Assembly (NCBI RefSeq): GCF_029633865.1
Contig: NC_079216.1
Span: forward strand, 68,351,667 to 68,415,666
Length of the DNA: 64,000 bases
Origin: Lampris incognitus
Taxonomy: Eukaryota; Chordata; Actinopteri; Lampriformes; Lampridae
Direction of reading: 5' to 3'
This document shows, one piece after another, positions 47,901 through 63,423 of this stretch (position 1 is the first letter of the stretch; every line of letters starts with the position of its first letter). The position numbers and the translations under genes are program-made. Below the pieces are notes generated by a model, which was given only the letters and a program-made list of their open reading frames with translations, had not been told where the DNA came from and made no database searches.

Positions 47901-50900
47901 TTCGTTCTTTAGATATTTTCACTTTTCAGCATGCAGTCTTGAGTAGAAGTCCATGAGTAATCAACCTCCAACATTAGCAGCCTTGAGGATCCGCTCACAC
48001 CAATAAGCAAGCCCACCGTCTCGACTTTACATACATTTTTAACCTTTTTCCTTGTGGTTTAACATGGTTCCTCAGAACAGCCAATCTTAGCAGCTGAATA
48101 TTTGCAAACTCCTACTGAAACATGTATGCTAAAGGAAAAATGAAAATGTTGGATCTAATGAAAAGATCTCTGAAAGAACAGGGTGTAGTTCTTACAATCA
48201 CGACATAATGACAACACTGAATATGAGGACAACATGGAGGGTTAGCATGGCAAACATGGGGTATCGGTGTAAGGAGGAATTGTTTACAGGAGGGTGAGCA
48301 AAGGGCGAGGAGACATGTTCAGGGCACAGGAAGTGATTATTGTTGCAGGACGTGAGGCAAGAGGATGGGTGCACAGCTTGAATGGTTGACAAGGATGAGT
48401 TAAATGTTTGGTCTTTGACACACAACACAATTCATCATTCACTTTGACACACAAAGCAAACATTCCTTGTTGTTTTTCCAAGTTGAAACTTTTTACATAC
48501 CAATAACAGCTTTTGTTTGAGCTGACTTAAATTTAGGCTGTTTAAGTTGTATGATAATGACACAGTTTAACAGAAGGGCGGTGCCCTGGCTTCCATGGTC
48601 AGGTATTAGCGCTTCAACAGGTTATAATGGACAAGCAGGGTTCAAATGGTTCATGCCCGTACATGCAAACAGGGGTTGAGATGTTCAAGTGCAATAATAG
48701 ACACAAGCATAAAACCCCCCTTACGTTTCTCTTTCAGCCTCTTTCTAAGAGTTTCATCTGGATGAGAGACTAAACAGGACAAAGAGTTATGATACAAAAA
48801 CTGACTGCAGTTTCTGAAGAATGTCAACAGTCTGACAGGACTAACTGTTCTGGTGATCAAATACAAACACTAGCACTCAATCTTGTGATTCATTATAGAG
48901 GAAAATGAAACATCAACTGAATAAAAACAAGTGCATGGCAAAAAAAGACATGCGAGGTGACCCAGCGGTGATCCCACCTCTCTCTGTAGACTCCATGCTG
49001 CTGGAGGCCATAGTTTTGAACCCCGTCTCATCCTGGGGTCTCCCAAGCTCTCCTTCCCTGCCCATCAGCTGCACCCTCAATGTGGCTAGCTCCTCCTGTT
49101 CCAACAAAGAACGCCAGTCAGAGGCTCCAGAAAGTGTTTTTTTTCCCTTACATAGCAACCCCCTTCCTACCTTCCTGCACACTCACTCACCACATCAAGC
49201 AAACCACAACACAAGGGATTCAAAGATGCTGATGTGGCAGACAGGAACACACAGGCCACACCTGCTCTGTGGGGGTGTAAGAGGTGGGCAGGGGTAAGGT
49301 GTCGATGTCTGGGAGGGCAGGTTTATAGCAACATACTGAAGAAATGATTCAACCAAACAGTGCCCGTTCATAAAAAACAACCGGGATGGGATCAAGCAAG
49401 GAAAAATCCAAATTAGATTGCAAAAGGAAATATTAAAGAAAGAAAATGAAAAATGGTTTCATTAATAGGTCACGTTAAAAGAAGGGACAGATACAGAAAA
49501 AGGGGAAAAAATTTCAGATTTAAGACAAGCCAAACGAGGGCAGATAAGCCCCCTTAATTAAAGCATACCTGTGGTTTGAAAAAATGCAGTTCCTTTCAAA
49601 TATAGCCCAAAAGGAAGTGGCATTTCAGAGTTCACTAGGTTTACTGTTTCTGTTACAATCTGCTACAATGTGCAACACTCTGAGTTAAAGGTTGTTTTAT
49701 TTTGCTCGACTGAAAAAACTACCTAAAAACAAAACAAACAAACAACAACAAAAAACCCCAAAACAAAACAAAACAAAACAAAACAGAGAAACTGCACATG
49801 ACTTGGGTCATTTCTCCCAGATGAATATCAACAAACAGCAGCCGAGGGGGGAGAGGCCAAAAACCAAAACCATACAGCAAGCACAAACGTGACCCTGAGA
49901 AAAGCCAACCTTCACAGCCTGGAGGTTTTGCTCCTTCCTCTGTTTCTCATACTGCATCTGGCCCATTTTGATTTTCAGGCTAGAAAGCTTGGCCATTAGC
50001 GACTACCAGCAGAGATAAGTTAAGGAAGAAAGAAGAAAAAGACACGTGTAAGTGAAAGATAAACTAAGAGGATGAGAAGGTGGGACACCCAGGACTGTAT
50101 CAAAGAAAAACAGAAGATAACTTCCGTGTCGTGAAAACACTGGACACAGTCAACACCTCCTTTTACAGTCATCACATTTTTCTCAAACACACTTAAGATA
50201 CACATGGCCCCGTTACAAACTCACCTTGGTGGACTTGAGTTTCTTTTCATACTGTAGTCGTTCACTCTCCATCTCCGTCAGCCTGTACCGCAGCTCGTTT
50301 AGTTCAAGAAGCAAATCCTGAAAGGAAACACACTGACTTATATACCGACTTACGCACCGACTTACGCACGACTTAAACACCGTCTTACGCACAACTTACA
50401 CACCGACTTACGTACCGTCTTACGCACGACTTACACACCGACTTACGCACAACTTACACACCGACTTACGCACCGACTTACGCACGACTTACGCACGACT
50501 TACACACCGACTTACGTACCGTCTTATGCACGACTTACGCACCGACTTACGCACCGACTTACGCACCGACTTACACACCGACTTACGTACCGTCTTACGC
50601 ACAACTTACACACCGACTTACGCACCGACTTACGTACCGTCTTACGCACAACTTACACACGACTTACACACCGACTTACGCACCGACTTACGTACCGTCT
50701 TATGCACAACTTACACACGACTTACACACCGACTTACACACCGACTTACGTACCGTCTTACGCACAACTTACACACCGACTTACGCACCGACTTACGCAC
50801 GACTTACGCATGACTTACACACCGACTTACGCACCGACTTACACACCGACTTACGCACGACTTACGCACCGACTTACACACGACTTACGCACCGACTTAC

Positions 50901-53900
50901 ACACCGACTTACACACCGACTTACGTACCGTCTTACGCACGACTTACACACCGACTTACGTACCATCTTACGCACGACTTACACACCGACTTACACACCG
51001 ACTTACGCACGACTTACACACCGACTTACACACCGACTTACGCACGACTTACACACCGACTTACGCACGACTTACACACCGACTTACGCACGACTTACAC
51101 ACCGACTTACACACGACTTACACACGACTTACACATGACTTACACACGACTTACACACCGACTTACACACCGACTTACGCACGACTTACACACCGACTTA
51201 CGCACGACTTACACACCGACTTACACACGACTTACGCACGACTTACACACCGACTTACACACGACTTACACACCGACTTACACACCGACTTACGCACGAC
51301 TTACGCACGACTTACGCACAACTTACACACGACTTACGCACGACTTACACACCGACTTACGCACGACTTACACTCCGACTTACACACGACTTACACACCG
51401 ACTTACGCACGACTTACACACCGACTTACACACCGACTTACACACCGACTTACACACCGACTTACGCACGACTTACACACCGACTTACACACGACGTACA
51501 CACGACTTACACACGACTTACACACGACTTACACACCGACTTACACACCGACTTACACACGACTTACACACCGTCTTACGCACGACTTACGCACCGACTT
51601 ACGCACCGACTTACACACAGTCTTACGCACAACTTACACACAAACTTACACACCGACTTACACACCGACTTACACACGACTTACACACCGACTTACACAC
51701 CGACTTACGCACGACTTACACACCGACTTACGCACGACTTACACACCGACTTACACACCGACTTACGCACGACTTACACACCGACTTACGCACCGACTTA
51801 CACACCGACTTACGCACGACTTACGCACGACTTACGCACGACTTACGCACGACTTACGCACCGACTTACGCACGACTTACACACCGACTTACGCACGACT
51901 TACACACGACTTACGCACGACTTACGCACCGACTTACGCACCGACCTACGCACCGACTTACGCACGACTTACGCACCGACCGACACACCGACCTACGCAC
52001 GACTTACGCACCGACCTACGCACCAACTGACGCACCGACTTACACACCGACTTACGCACGACTTACACACCGACTTACGCACGACTTACACACCGACTTA
52101 CACACCGACTTACGCACGACTTACACACCGACTTACGCACGACTTACACACCGACTTACGCACGACTTACGCACGACTTACGCACCGACTTACGCACCGA
52201 CCTACGCACCGACTTACGCACGACTTACGCACCGACCGACACACCGACTTACGCACGACTTACGCACCGACCGACACACCGACCTACGCACGACTTACGC
52301 ACCGACCTACGCACCAACTGACGCACCGACTGACGCACCGACTTACACACCAACCTACGCACCGACTTACACACCGACTGACGCACCGACTTACTCACCG
52401 ACTGACACACCGACTGACACACCGACTTAACACTGCCTTACACACCGACTGACGCACCGACTTAGGCACCGACTTACACACCGACTTAACACTGCCTTAC
52501 ACCGACTGACGCACCGACTTAGGCACCGACTTACACACCGACTTAGGCACTGCCAACACACCGACTTACACACCGACTGAGACACCGACTGACACACTGC
52601 TACCACACCGACTGACACACCGACTTACGCACCGACCTACGCACCGACTGACACACCGAATGACACACCGACCTACGCACGACTTACGCACCGACTGTCG
52701 CACCGACTTACGCACCGACTGTCACACCGACTTACGCAGCGACTTACGCACGACTTACGCACCGACTTAGGCACTGCCAACACACCGACTGACACACCGA
52801 ATGACACACCGACCTACGCACGACTTACACACCGTCTTACGCACAACTTACACACCGACTTACACACCGACTTACACACGACTTACACACCGACTTACGC
52901 ACGACTTACACACCGACTTACGCACCGACTTACACACCGACTTACGCACGACTTACGCACGACTTACACACCGACTTACGCACAACTTACACACCGACTT
53001 ACGCACGACTTACGCACCGACTTACGCACCGACTTACGCACGACTTACGCACGACTTACGCACGACTTACACATCGACTTACACACGACTTACACACGAC
53101 TTACACACCGACTTACGCACCGACTTACGCACCGACTTACGCACGACTTACGCACGACTTACGCACGACTTACGCACGACTTACACACCGACTTACGCAC
53201 CGACTTACGCACCGACTTACGCACGACTTACACACCGACTTACGCACGACTTACGCACGACTTACGCACCGACTTACGCACGACTTACGCACGACTTACG
53301 CACCGACTTACGCACCGACCTACGCACCGACTTACGCACGACTTACGCACCGACCGACACACCGACCTACGCACGACTTACGCACCGACCTACGCACCAA
53401 CTGACGCACCGACTTACACACCGACTTACGCATGACTTACACACCGACTTACGCACGACTTACACACCGACTTACGCACGACTTACACACCGCCTTACGC
53501 ACGACTTACGCACGACTTACACACCGACTTACGCACGACTTACACACCGACTTACACACCGACTTACGCACGACTTACGCACGACTTACGCACCGACTTA
53601 CGCACCGACCTACGCACCGACTTACGCACGACTTACGCACCGACCGACACACCGACTTACGCACGACTTACGCACCGACCGACACACCGACCTACGCACG
53701 ACTTACGCACCGACCTACGCACCAACTGACGCACCGACTGACGCACCGACTTACACACCAACCTACGCACCGACTTACACACCGACTGACGCACCGACTT
53801 ACTCACCGACTGACACACCGACTGACACACCGACTTAACACTGCCTTACACACCGACTGACGCACCGACTTAGGCACCGACTTACACACCGACTTAACAC

Positions 53901-56900
53901 TGCCTTACACCGACTGACGCACCGACTTAGGCACCGACTTACACACCGACTTAGGCACTGCCAACACACCGACTTACACACCGACTGAGACACCGACTGA
54001 CACACTGCTACCACACCGACTGACACACCGACTTACGCACCGACCTACGCACCGACTGACACACCGAATGACACACCGACCTACGCACGACTTACGCACC
54101 GACTGTCGCACCGACTTACGCACCGACTGTCACACCGACTTACGCAGCGACTTACGCACGACTTACGCACCGACTTAGGCACTGCCAACACACCGACTGA
54201 CACACCGAATGACACACCGACCTACGCACGACTTACACACCGTCTTACGCACAACTTACACACCGACTTACACACCGACTTACACACGACTTACACACCG
54301 ACTTACGCACGACTTACACACCGACTTACGCACCGACTTACACACCGACTTACGCACGACTTACGCACGACTTACACACCGACTTACGCACAACTTACAC
54401 ACCGACTTACGCACGACTTACGCACCGACTTACGCACGACTTACGCACGACTTACGCACGACTTACACATCGACTTACACACGACTTACACACGACTTAC
54501 ACACCGACTTACGCACCGACTTACGCACCGACTTACGCACCGACTTACGCACGACTTACGCACGACTTACGCACGACTTACACACCGACTTACGCACGAC
54601 TTACGCACCGACTTACGCACGACTTACACACCGACTTACGCACGACTTACGCACCGACTTACGCACGACTTACACACCGACTTACGCACGACTTACGCAC
54701 GACTTACGCACCGACTTACGCACGACTTACGCACGACTTACGCACCGACTTACGCACCGACCTACGCACCGACTTACGCACGACTTACGCACCGACCGAC
54801 ACACCGACCTACGCACGACTTACGCACCGACCTACGCACCAACTGACGCACCGACTTACACACCGACTTACGCATGACTTACACACCGACTTACGCACGA
54901 CTTACACACCGACTTACGCACGACTTACACACCGACTTACGCACGACTTACACACCGACTTACACACCGACTTACGCACGACTTACGCACGACTTACACA
55001 CCGACTTACGCACGACTTACACACCGACTTACACACCGACTTACGCACGACTTACGCACGACTTACGCACCGACTTACGCACCGACCTACGCACCGACTT
55101 ACGCACGACTTACGCACCGACCGACACACCGACTTACGCACGACTTACGCACCGACCGACACACCGACCTACGCACGACTTACGCACCGACCTACGCACC
55201 AACTGACGCACCGACTGACGCACCGACTTACACACCAACCTACGCACCGACTTACACACCGACTGACGCACCGACTTACTCACCGACTGACACACCGACT
55301 TACACACCGACTTAACACTGCCTTACACACCGACTGACGCACAACTTACACACCGACTTACGCACGACTTACGCACGACTTACGCACCGACTTACGCACG
55401 ACTTACGCACGACTTACGCACCGACTTACGCACCGACCTACGCACCGACTTACGCACGACTTACGCACCGACCGACACACCGACTTACGCACGACTTACG
55501 CACCGACCGACACACCGACCTACGCACGACTTACGCACCGACCTACGCACCAACTGACGCACCGACTGACGCACCGACTTACACACCAACCTACGCACCG
55601 ACTTACACACCGACTGACGCACCGACTTACTCACCGACTGACACACCGACTGACACACCGACTTAACACTGCCTTACACACCGACTGACGCACCGACTTA
55701 GGCACCGACTTACACACCGACTTAACACTGCCTTACACCGACTGACGCACCGACTTAGGCACCGACTTACACACCGACTTAGGCACTGCCAACACACCGA
55801 CTTACACACCGACTGAGACACCGACTGACACACTGCTACCACACCGACTGACACACCGACTTACGCACCGACCTACGCACCGACTGACACACCGAATGAC
55901 ACACCGACCTACGCACGACTTACGCACCGACTGTCGCACCGACTTACGCACCGACTGTCACACCGACTTACGCAGCGACTTACGCACGACTTACGCACCG
56001 ACTTAGGCACTGCCAACACACCGACTGACACACCGAATGACACACCGACCTACGCACGACTTACACACCTTCTTACGCACAACTTACACACCGACTTACA
56101 CACCGACTTACACACGACTTACACACCGACTTACGCACGACTTACACACCGACTTACGCACCGACTTACACACCGACTTACGCACGACTTACGCACGACT
56201 TACACACCGACTTACGCACAACTTACACACCGACTTACGCACGACTTACGCACCGACTTACGCACGACTTACGCACGACTTACGCACGACTTACACATCG
56301 ACTTACACACGACTTACACACGACTTACACACCGACTTACGCACCGACTTACGCACCGACTTACGCACCGACTTACGCACGACTTACGCACGACTTACGC
56401 ACGACTTACACACCGACTTACGCACGACTTACGCACCGACTTACGCACGACTTACACACCGACTTACGCACGACTTACGCACCGACTTACGCACGACTTA
56501 CACACCGACTTACGCACGACTTACGCACGACTTACGCACCGACTTACGCACGACTTACGCACGACTTACGCACCGACTTACGCACCGACCTACGCACCGA
56601 CTTACGCACGACTTACGCACCGACCGACACACCGACCTACGCACGACTTACGCACCGACCTACGCACCAACTGACGCACCGACTTACACACCGACTTACG
56701 CATGACTTACACACCGACTTACGCACGACTTACACACCGACTTACGCACGACTTACACACCGACTTACGCACGACTTACACACCGACTTACACACCGACT
56801 TACGCACGACTTACGCACGACTTACACACCGACTTACGCACGACTTACACACCGACTTACACACCGACTTACGCACGACTTACGCACGACTTACGCACGA

Positions 56901-59900
56901 CTTACGCACCGACTTACGCACCGACCTACGCACCGACTTACGCACGACTTACGCACCGACCGACACACCGACTTACGCACGACTTACGCACCGACCGACA
57001 CACCGACCTACGCACGACTTACGCACCGACCTACGCACCAACTGACGCACCGACTGACGCACCGACTTACACACCAACCTACGCACCGACTTACACACCG
57101 ACTGACGCACCGACTTACTCACCGACTGACACACCGACTTACACACCGACTTAACACTGCCTTACACACCGACTGACGCACCGACTTAGGCACCGACTTA
57201 CACACCGACTTAACACTGCCTTACACCGACTGACGCACCGACTTAGGCACCGACTTACACACCGACTTAGGCACTGCCAACACACCGACTTACACACCGA
57301 CTGAGACACCGACTGACACACCGGCTACCACACCGACTGACACACCGACTTACGCACCGACCTACGCACCGACTGACACACCGAATGACACACCGACTTA
57401 CGCACGACTTACGCACCGACTTACGCACCGACTTACGCACGACTTACGCACGACTTACGCACCGACCTACGCACCGACTTACGCACGACTTACGCACCGA
57501 CCGACGCACCGACCTACGCACGACTTACGCACCAACTGACGCACCGACTTACGCACCGACTTACGCACGACTTACACACCGACTTACGCACGACTTACAC
57601 ACCGACTTACGCACGACTTACACACCGACTTACACACCGACTTACACACCGACTTACGCACGACTTACACACCGACTTACACACCGACTCACACACCGAC
57701 TCACGCACGACTTACGCACGACTTACGCACGACTTACGCACGACTTACACACCGACTTACGCACGACTTACACACCGACTTACGCACGGACTTACACACC
57801 GACTTACGCACGACTTACACACCGACTTACACACGACTTACACACGACTTACGCACCGACTTACGCACCGACTTACGCACCGACTTACACACCGACTTAC
57901 GCACGACTTACGCACGACTTACGCACGACTTACACACCGACTTACGCACGACTTACACACCGACTTACGCACGACTTACGCACGACTTACGCACGACTTA
58001 CGCACGACTTACACACCGACTTACACACCGACTTACACACGACTTACACACGACTTACGCACCGACTTACGCACCGACTTACGCACCGACTTACGCACGA
58101 CTTACGCACGACTTACGCACGACTTACGCACGACTTACACACCGACTTACGCACCGACTTACGCACGACTTACACACCGACTTACGCACGACTTACACAC
58201 CGACTTACGCACGACTTACGCACCGACTTACGCACGACTTACGCACGACTTACGCACGACTTACGCACCGACCTACGCACCGACTTACGCACGACTTACG
58301 CACCGACCGACACACCGACCTACGCACGACTTACGCACCAACTGACGCACCGACTTACGCACGACTTACGCACGACTTACACACCGACTTACGCACGACT
58401 TACACACCGACTTACACACCGACTTACGCACGACTTACACACCGACTTACGCACGACTTACACACCGACTCACACACCGACTTACGCACGACTTACGCAC
58501 GACTTACGCACCGACCTACGCACCGACTTACGCACGACTTACGCACCGACCGACACACCGACTTACGCACGACTTACGCACCGACCGACACACCGACCTA
58601 CGCACGACTTACGCACCAACCTACGCACCAACTGACGCACCGACTGACGCACCGACTTACACACCAACCTACGCACCGACTTACACACCGACTGACGCAC
58701 CGACTTACTCACCGACTGACACACCGACTTAACACTGCCTTACACACCGACTGACGCACCGACTTAGGCACCGACTGACACACCGACTTAACACTGCCTT
58801 ACACCGACTGACGCACCGACTTACACACCGACTTAGGCACTGCCAACACACCGACTTACACACCGACTGAGACACCGACTGACACACTGCTACCACACCG
58901 ACTGACACACCGACTTACGCACCGACCTACGCACCGACTGACACACCGAATGACACACCGACCTACGCACGACTTACGCACCGACTGTCGCACCGACTTA
59001 CGCACCGACTGTCACACCGACTTACGCAGCGACTTACGCACGACTTACGCACCGACTTAGGCACTGCCAACACACCGACTGACACACCGAATGACACACC
59101 GACCTACGCACGACTTACACACCGTCTTACGCACAACTTACACACCGACTTACACACCGACTTACACACCGACTTACACACGACTTACACACCGACTTAC
59201 GCACGACTTACACACCGACTTACACACCGACTTACGCACGACTTACACACCGACTTACACACGACTTACACACGACTTACACACGACTTACGCACCGACT
59301 TACGCACCGACTTACACACCGACTTACGCACGACTTACGCACGACTTACGCACGACTTACGCACGACTTACACACCGACTTACGCACGACTTACACACCG
59401 ACTTACGCACGACTTACACACCGACTTACGCACGACTTACGCACGACTTACGCACGACTTACGCACGACTTACACACCGACTTACACACGACTTACACAC
59501 GACTTACGCACCGACTTACGCACCGACTTACGCACCGACTTACGCACCGACTTACGCACCGACTTACACACCGACTTACGCACGACTTACGCACGACTTA
59601 CGCACGACTTACACACGACTTACGCACGACTTACGCACGACTTACGCACGACTTACACACCGACTTACGCACGACTTACACACCGACTTACGCACGACTT
59701 ACACACCGACTTACGCACGACTTACACACCGACTTACGCACCGACTTACGCACCGACTTACGCACGACTTACGCACGACTTACGCACCGACCTACGCACC
59801 GACTTACGCACGACTTACGCACCGACCGACACACCGACCTACGCACGACTTACGCACCAACTGACGCACCGACTGACGCACCGACTTACGCACGACTTAC

Positions 59901-62900
59901 ACACCGACTTACGCACGACTTACACACCGACTTACGCACGACTTACACACCGACTTACACACCGACTTACACACCGACTTACACACCGACTTACACACCG
60001 ACTTACGCACGACTTACACACCGACTTACGCACGACTTACACACCGACTCACACACCGACTTACGCACGACTTACGCACGACTTACGCACGACTTACGCA
60101 CGACTTACGCACCGACCTACGCACCGACTTACGCACGACTTACGCACCGACCGACACACCGACTTACGCACGACTTACGCACCGACCGACACACCGACCT
60201 ACGCACGACTTACGCACCGACCTACGCACCAACTGACGCACCGACTGACGCACCGACTTACACACCAACCTACGCACCGACTTACACACCGACTGACGCA
60301 CCGACTTACTCACCGACTGACACACCGACTTAACACTGCCTTACACACCGACTGACGCACCGACTTAGGCACCGACTGACACACCGACTTAACACTGCCT
60401 TACACCGACTGACGCACCGACTTAGGCACCGACTTACACACCGACTTAGGCACTGCCAACACACCGACTTACACACCGACTGAGACACCGACTGACACAC
60501 TGCTACCACACCGACTGACACACCGACTTACGCACCGACCTACGCACCGACTGACACACCGAATGACACACCGACCTACGCACGACTTACGCACCGACTG
60601 TCGCACCGACTTACGCACCGACTGTCACACCGACTTACGCAGCGACTTACGCACGACTTACGCACCGACTTAGGCACTGCCAACACACCGACTGACACAC
60701 CGAATGACACACCGACCTACGCACGACTTACGCACCGACTGTCGCACCGACTTACGCACCGACTTAGGCACTGCCAACACACCGACTGACACACCGACTT
60801 ACACACTGCTAACACACCGACTTACACACCAACTTAACACTGCCTTACACACCGACTTACACACTGCCTTACACACCGACTTACACATCGACTTAGGCAC
60901 TGCCAACACACCGACTTACTCACCGACTGACACACCGACTTACACACTGCTACCACACCGACTTACACACCAACTTACACACTGCCTTACACAATGCTAA
61001 CACACTGACTTACACACCGACTTACACACCGCCTTACACACTGACTTACACACTGCCTTACACACCGGCTAACACACTGACTTACACACCGCCTTACACA
61101 CTGACTTACACACTGCCTTACACACTGCTAACACACTGACTTACACACCGACTTACACACCGCCTTACACACTGACTTACACACTGCCTTACACACCGAC
61201 TTACACACCGACTTACACACCGCCTTACACACTGACTTACACACCGACTTACACACCGCCTTACACACTGACTTACACACTGACTTACAAACTGACTTAC
61301 ACACCGACTTACACAATGCCAACACAACAGCAAGGAAGTCTGCCTTACACTCCACTTCAATTCCACTTAGCCACCCAAACAACCTGCTCCTTCCTGTAAA
61401 CCAGCCTACTCCTTCCTGTAAACGAGCCTGCTCCCTCATATAAACCTGCTCCTTCATGTAAACCAGCCTGCTCCTTCCTGTAAACCAGCCTGCTCCTTCC
61501 TGTAAACCAGCCTACTCCTTCCTGTAAACGAGCCTGCTCCCTCATATAAACCTGCTCCTTCATGTAAACCAGCCTGCTCCTTCCTGTAAACCAGCCTGCT
61601 CCTTCCTGTAAACGCCTGCTCCCTCATGTAAACCAGCCTGGTCCTTCATGTAAACCCACCTGCTCCCTCATGTAAACCAACCTGTTCCTTCATGTAAACC
61701 AACCTGCTCCTTCATGTAAACCAGCCTGCTCTTTCGTGTAAACCAACCTGCTCCTTCATGTAAACCAACCTGCTCCGTCATGTACACCAGTCTGCTCCTT
61801 CATGTAAACCAACCTGATCCTTCCTGTAAACCAACCTGCTCCTTACTGTAAACCAGCCTGCTCCCTCATGTAAACCAGCCTGCTCCCTCATGTAAACCAA
61901 CCTGCTCCTTCATGTAAACCAGCCTGCTCCCTCATGTAAACCAACCTGCTCCTTCATGTAAACCAGCCTGCTCCTTCATGCAAACCAACCAGCTCCTTCA
62001 TGTAAACCAGCCTGCTCCTTCATGCAAACCAACCTGCTCCTTCATGTAAACCAGCCTGCTCCTTCATGTAAACCAGCCTGCTCCTTCGTGTAAACCAACC
62101 TGCTCCTTCATGTAAACCAATCTGCTCCTTCATGTAGTTAAAGCTGTCTTACCGGAGGCTACAGATCTGCTGAATGGATGTCACATTTAACATCAACAGC
62201 AGTGATTCTGTGTCAGAGCCCAACACAAATGAAGACTACTACACTATAGTTCAGCGTGATCTACTGCACTACAGCTTTGTCTATGCCAATTCAACTCCTT
62301 CAAAGACATCAAATTTGCTAATCAACTGTGACGGTATACGGCAAAGGTGCATTCTGAATCGACACGTTTCAGTTGTAATTTATTTTTTATTTTTTGGCAT
62401 TTTTCTCCTTTATTTGATAGCGATAGTAGAGAGCGAGACAGGAAAGACAGGGGAGAGAGAGAGAGGGGACGACATGCAGCAAAGGGCCCGGGCCGGATTC
62501 GAACTCAGGCTGCTGCGGTAAGGACTCAGCCTAATGTGGTACACGCTCTATCGGGTGAACCACCGGGGCGCCCCTCAGTTGTAATTTTTGTTGGTTTCAA
62601 AGAGACTGAAGCATAGGAATTCTGCATTTTAACTTGTCTTAAGATGTGAAGAACTTTTTTTTAAATCAGCGAGTCATACCATAATAAACTATTTTAACTG
62701 AATAAACTGATCTCATATAAACAACACAGATTGAAGCTCCAAAAAGCAAAAACTGCAACACTGGCATGCTATGATGTACTCTGGAATGATCTTTTTCTTT
62801 CCCCGAGGAGGAATTCCCAAACCAGCTGTAAAGCTGAAATAAGGGGAAGCTGCTTGTGTGTGGTAGTGGTGGTGGTGTGTGTGTGTGGGGGGGGGGCGGA

Positions 62901-63379
62901 GGCGGGGGGGGGGGGGTGAAGCAGAACGTGAACAGCAGCCTGTTGTTCTACTGGACTGGAAGAGATGGCTACACCGCTACAACAACATGACGTGTTTGAA
63001 AGCTTTCCAAGTATTCTGCGCAGTTCATCTGGATCCAAAACCCATCCCCCGACCGCTGCGGGGTGGAGACAGATAGCTTTCTGCTTTCTTTTGACTGAAA
63101 AAGCCTCTGAGGGCAGAGGGTAAAAACTAAAAGCTACAACTCTCATTTCATTTGCCCAAACCCAAGGCTGTTACACTTTGCACACTGTCGCTCACTCATA
63201 TGTACAACAAACAGTACACCCACAGGGCCACTGTCCAGCCTGGTGGGTGCTGACATTTTCTCGAAGCCCTCCCATTTCTCTTCAAACTAAAACACACAGC
63301 TGTGATGGTGCACATGACGAAACACCCAAGACTTCCTCCCACGCACACGTTTAGGGCTATATGAATAACTAGCTATTTA

Positions 63380-63423
<44 letters not shown>

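Noticed and set aside
50526..60000. Plus-strand frames of up to 442 codons rich in THRL, DLRT and PTYA
   Set aside because: All frames of the 11/12-bp monomer lack stops, so length is no evidence of coding.
52427..60521. Identical 63-codon minus-strand frames ([10 protein letters not shown]...) repeated four times
   Set aside because: They mark copies of the divergent higher-order block in the satellite, not a gene family.
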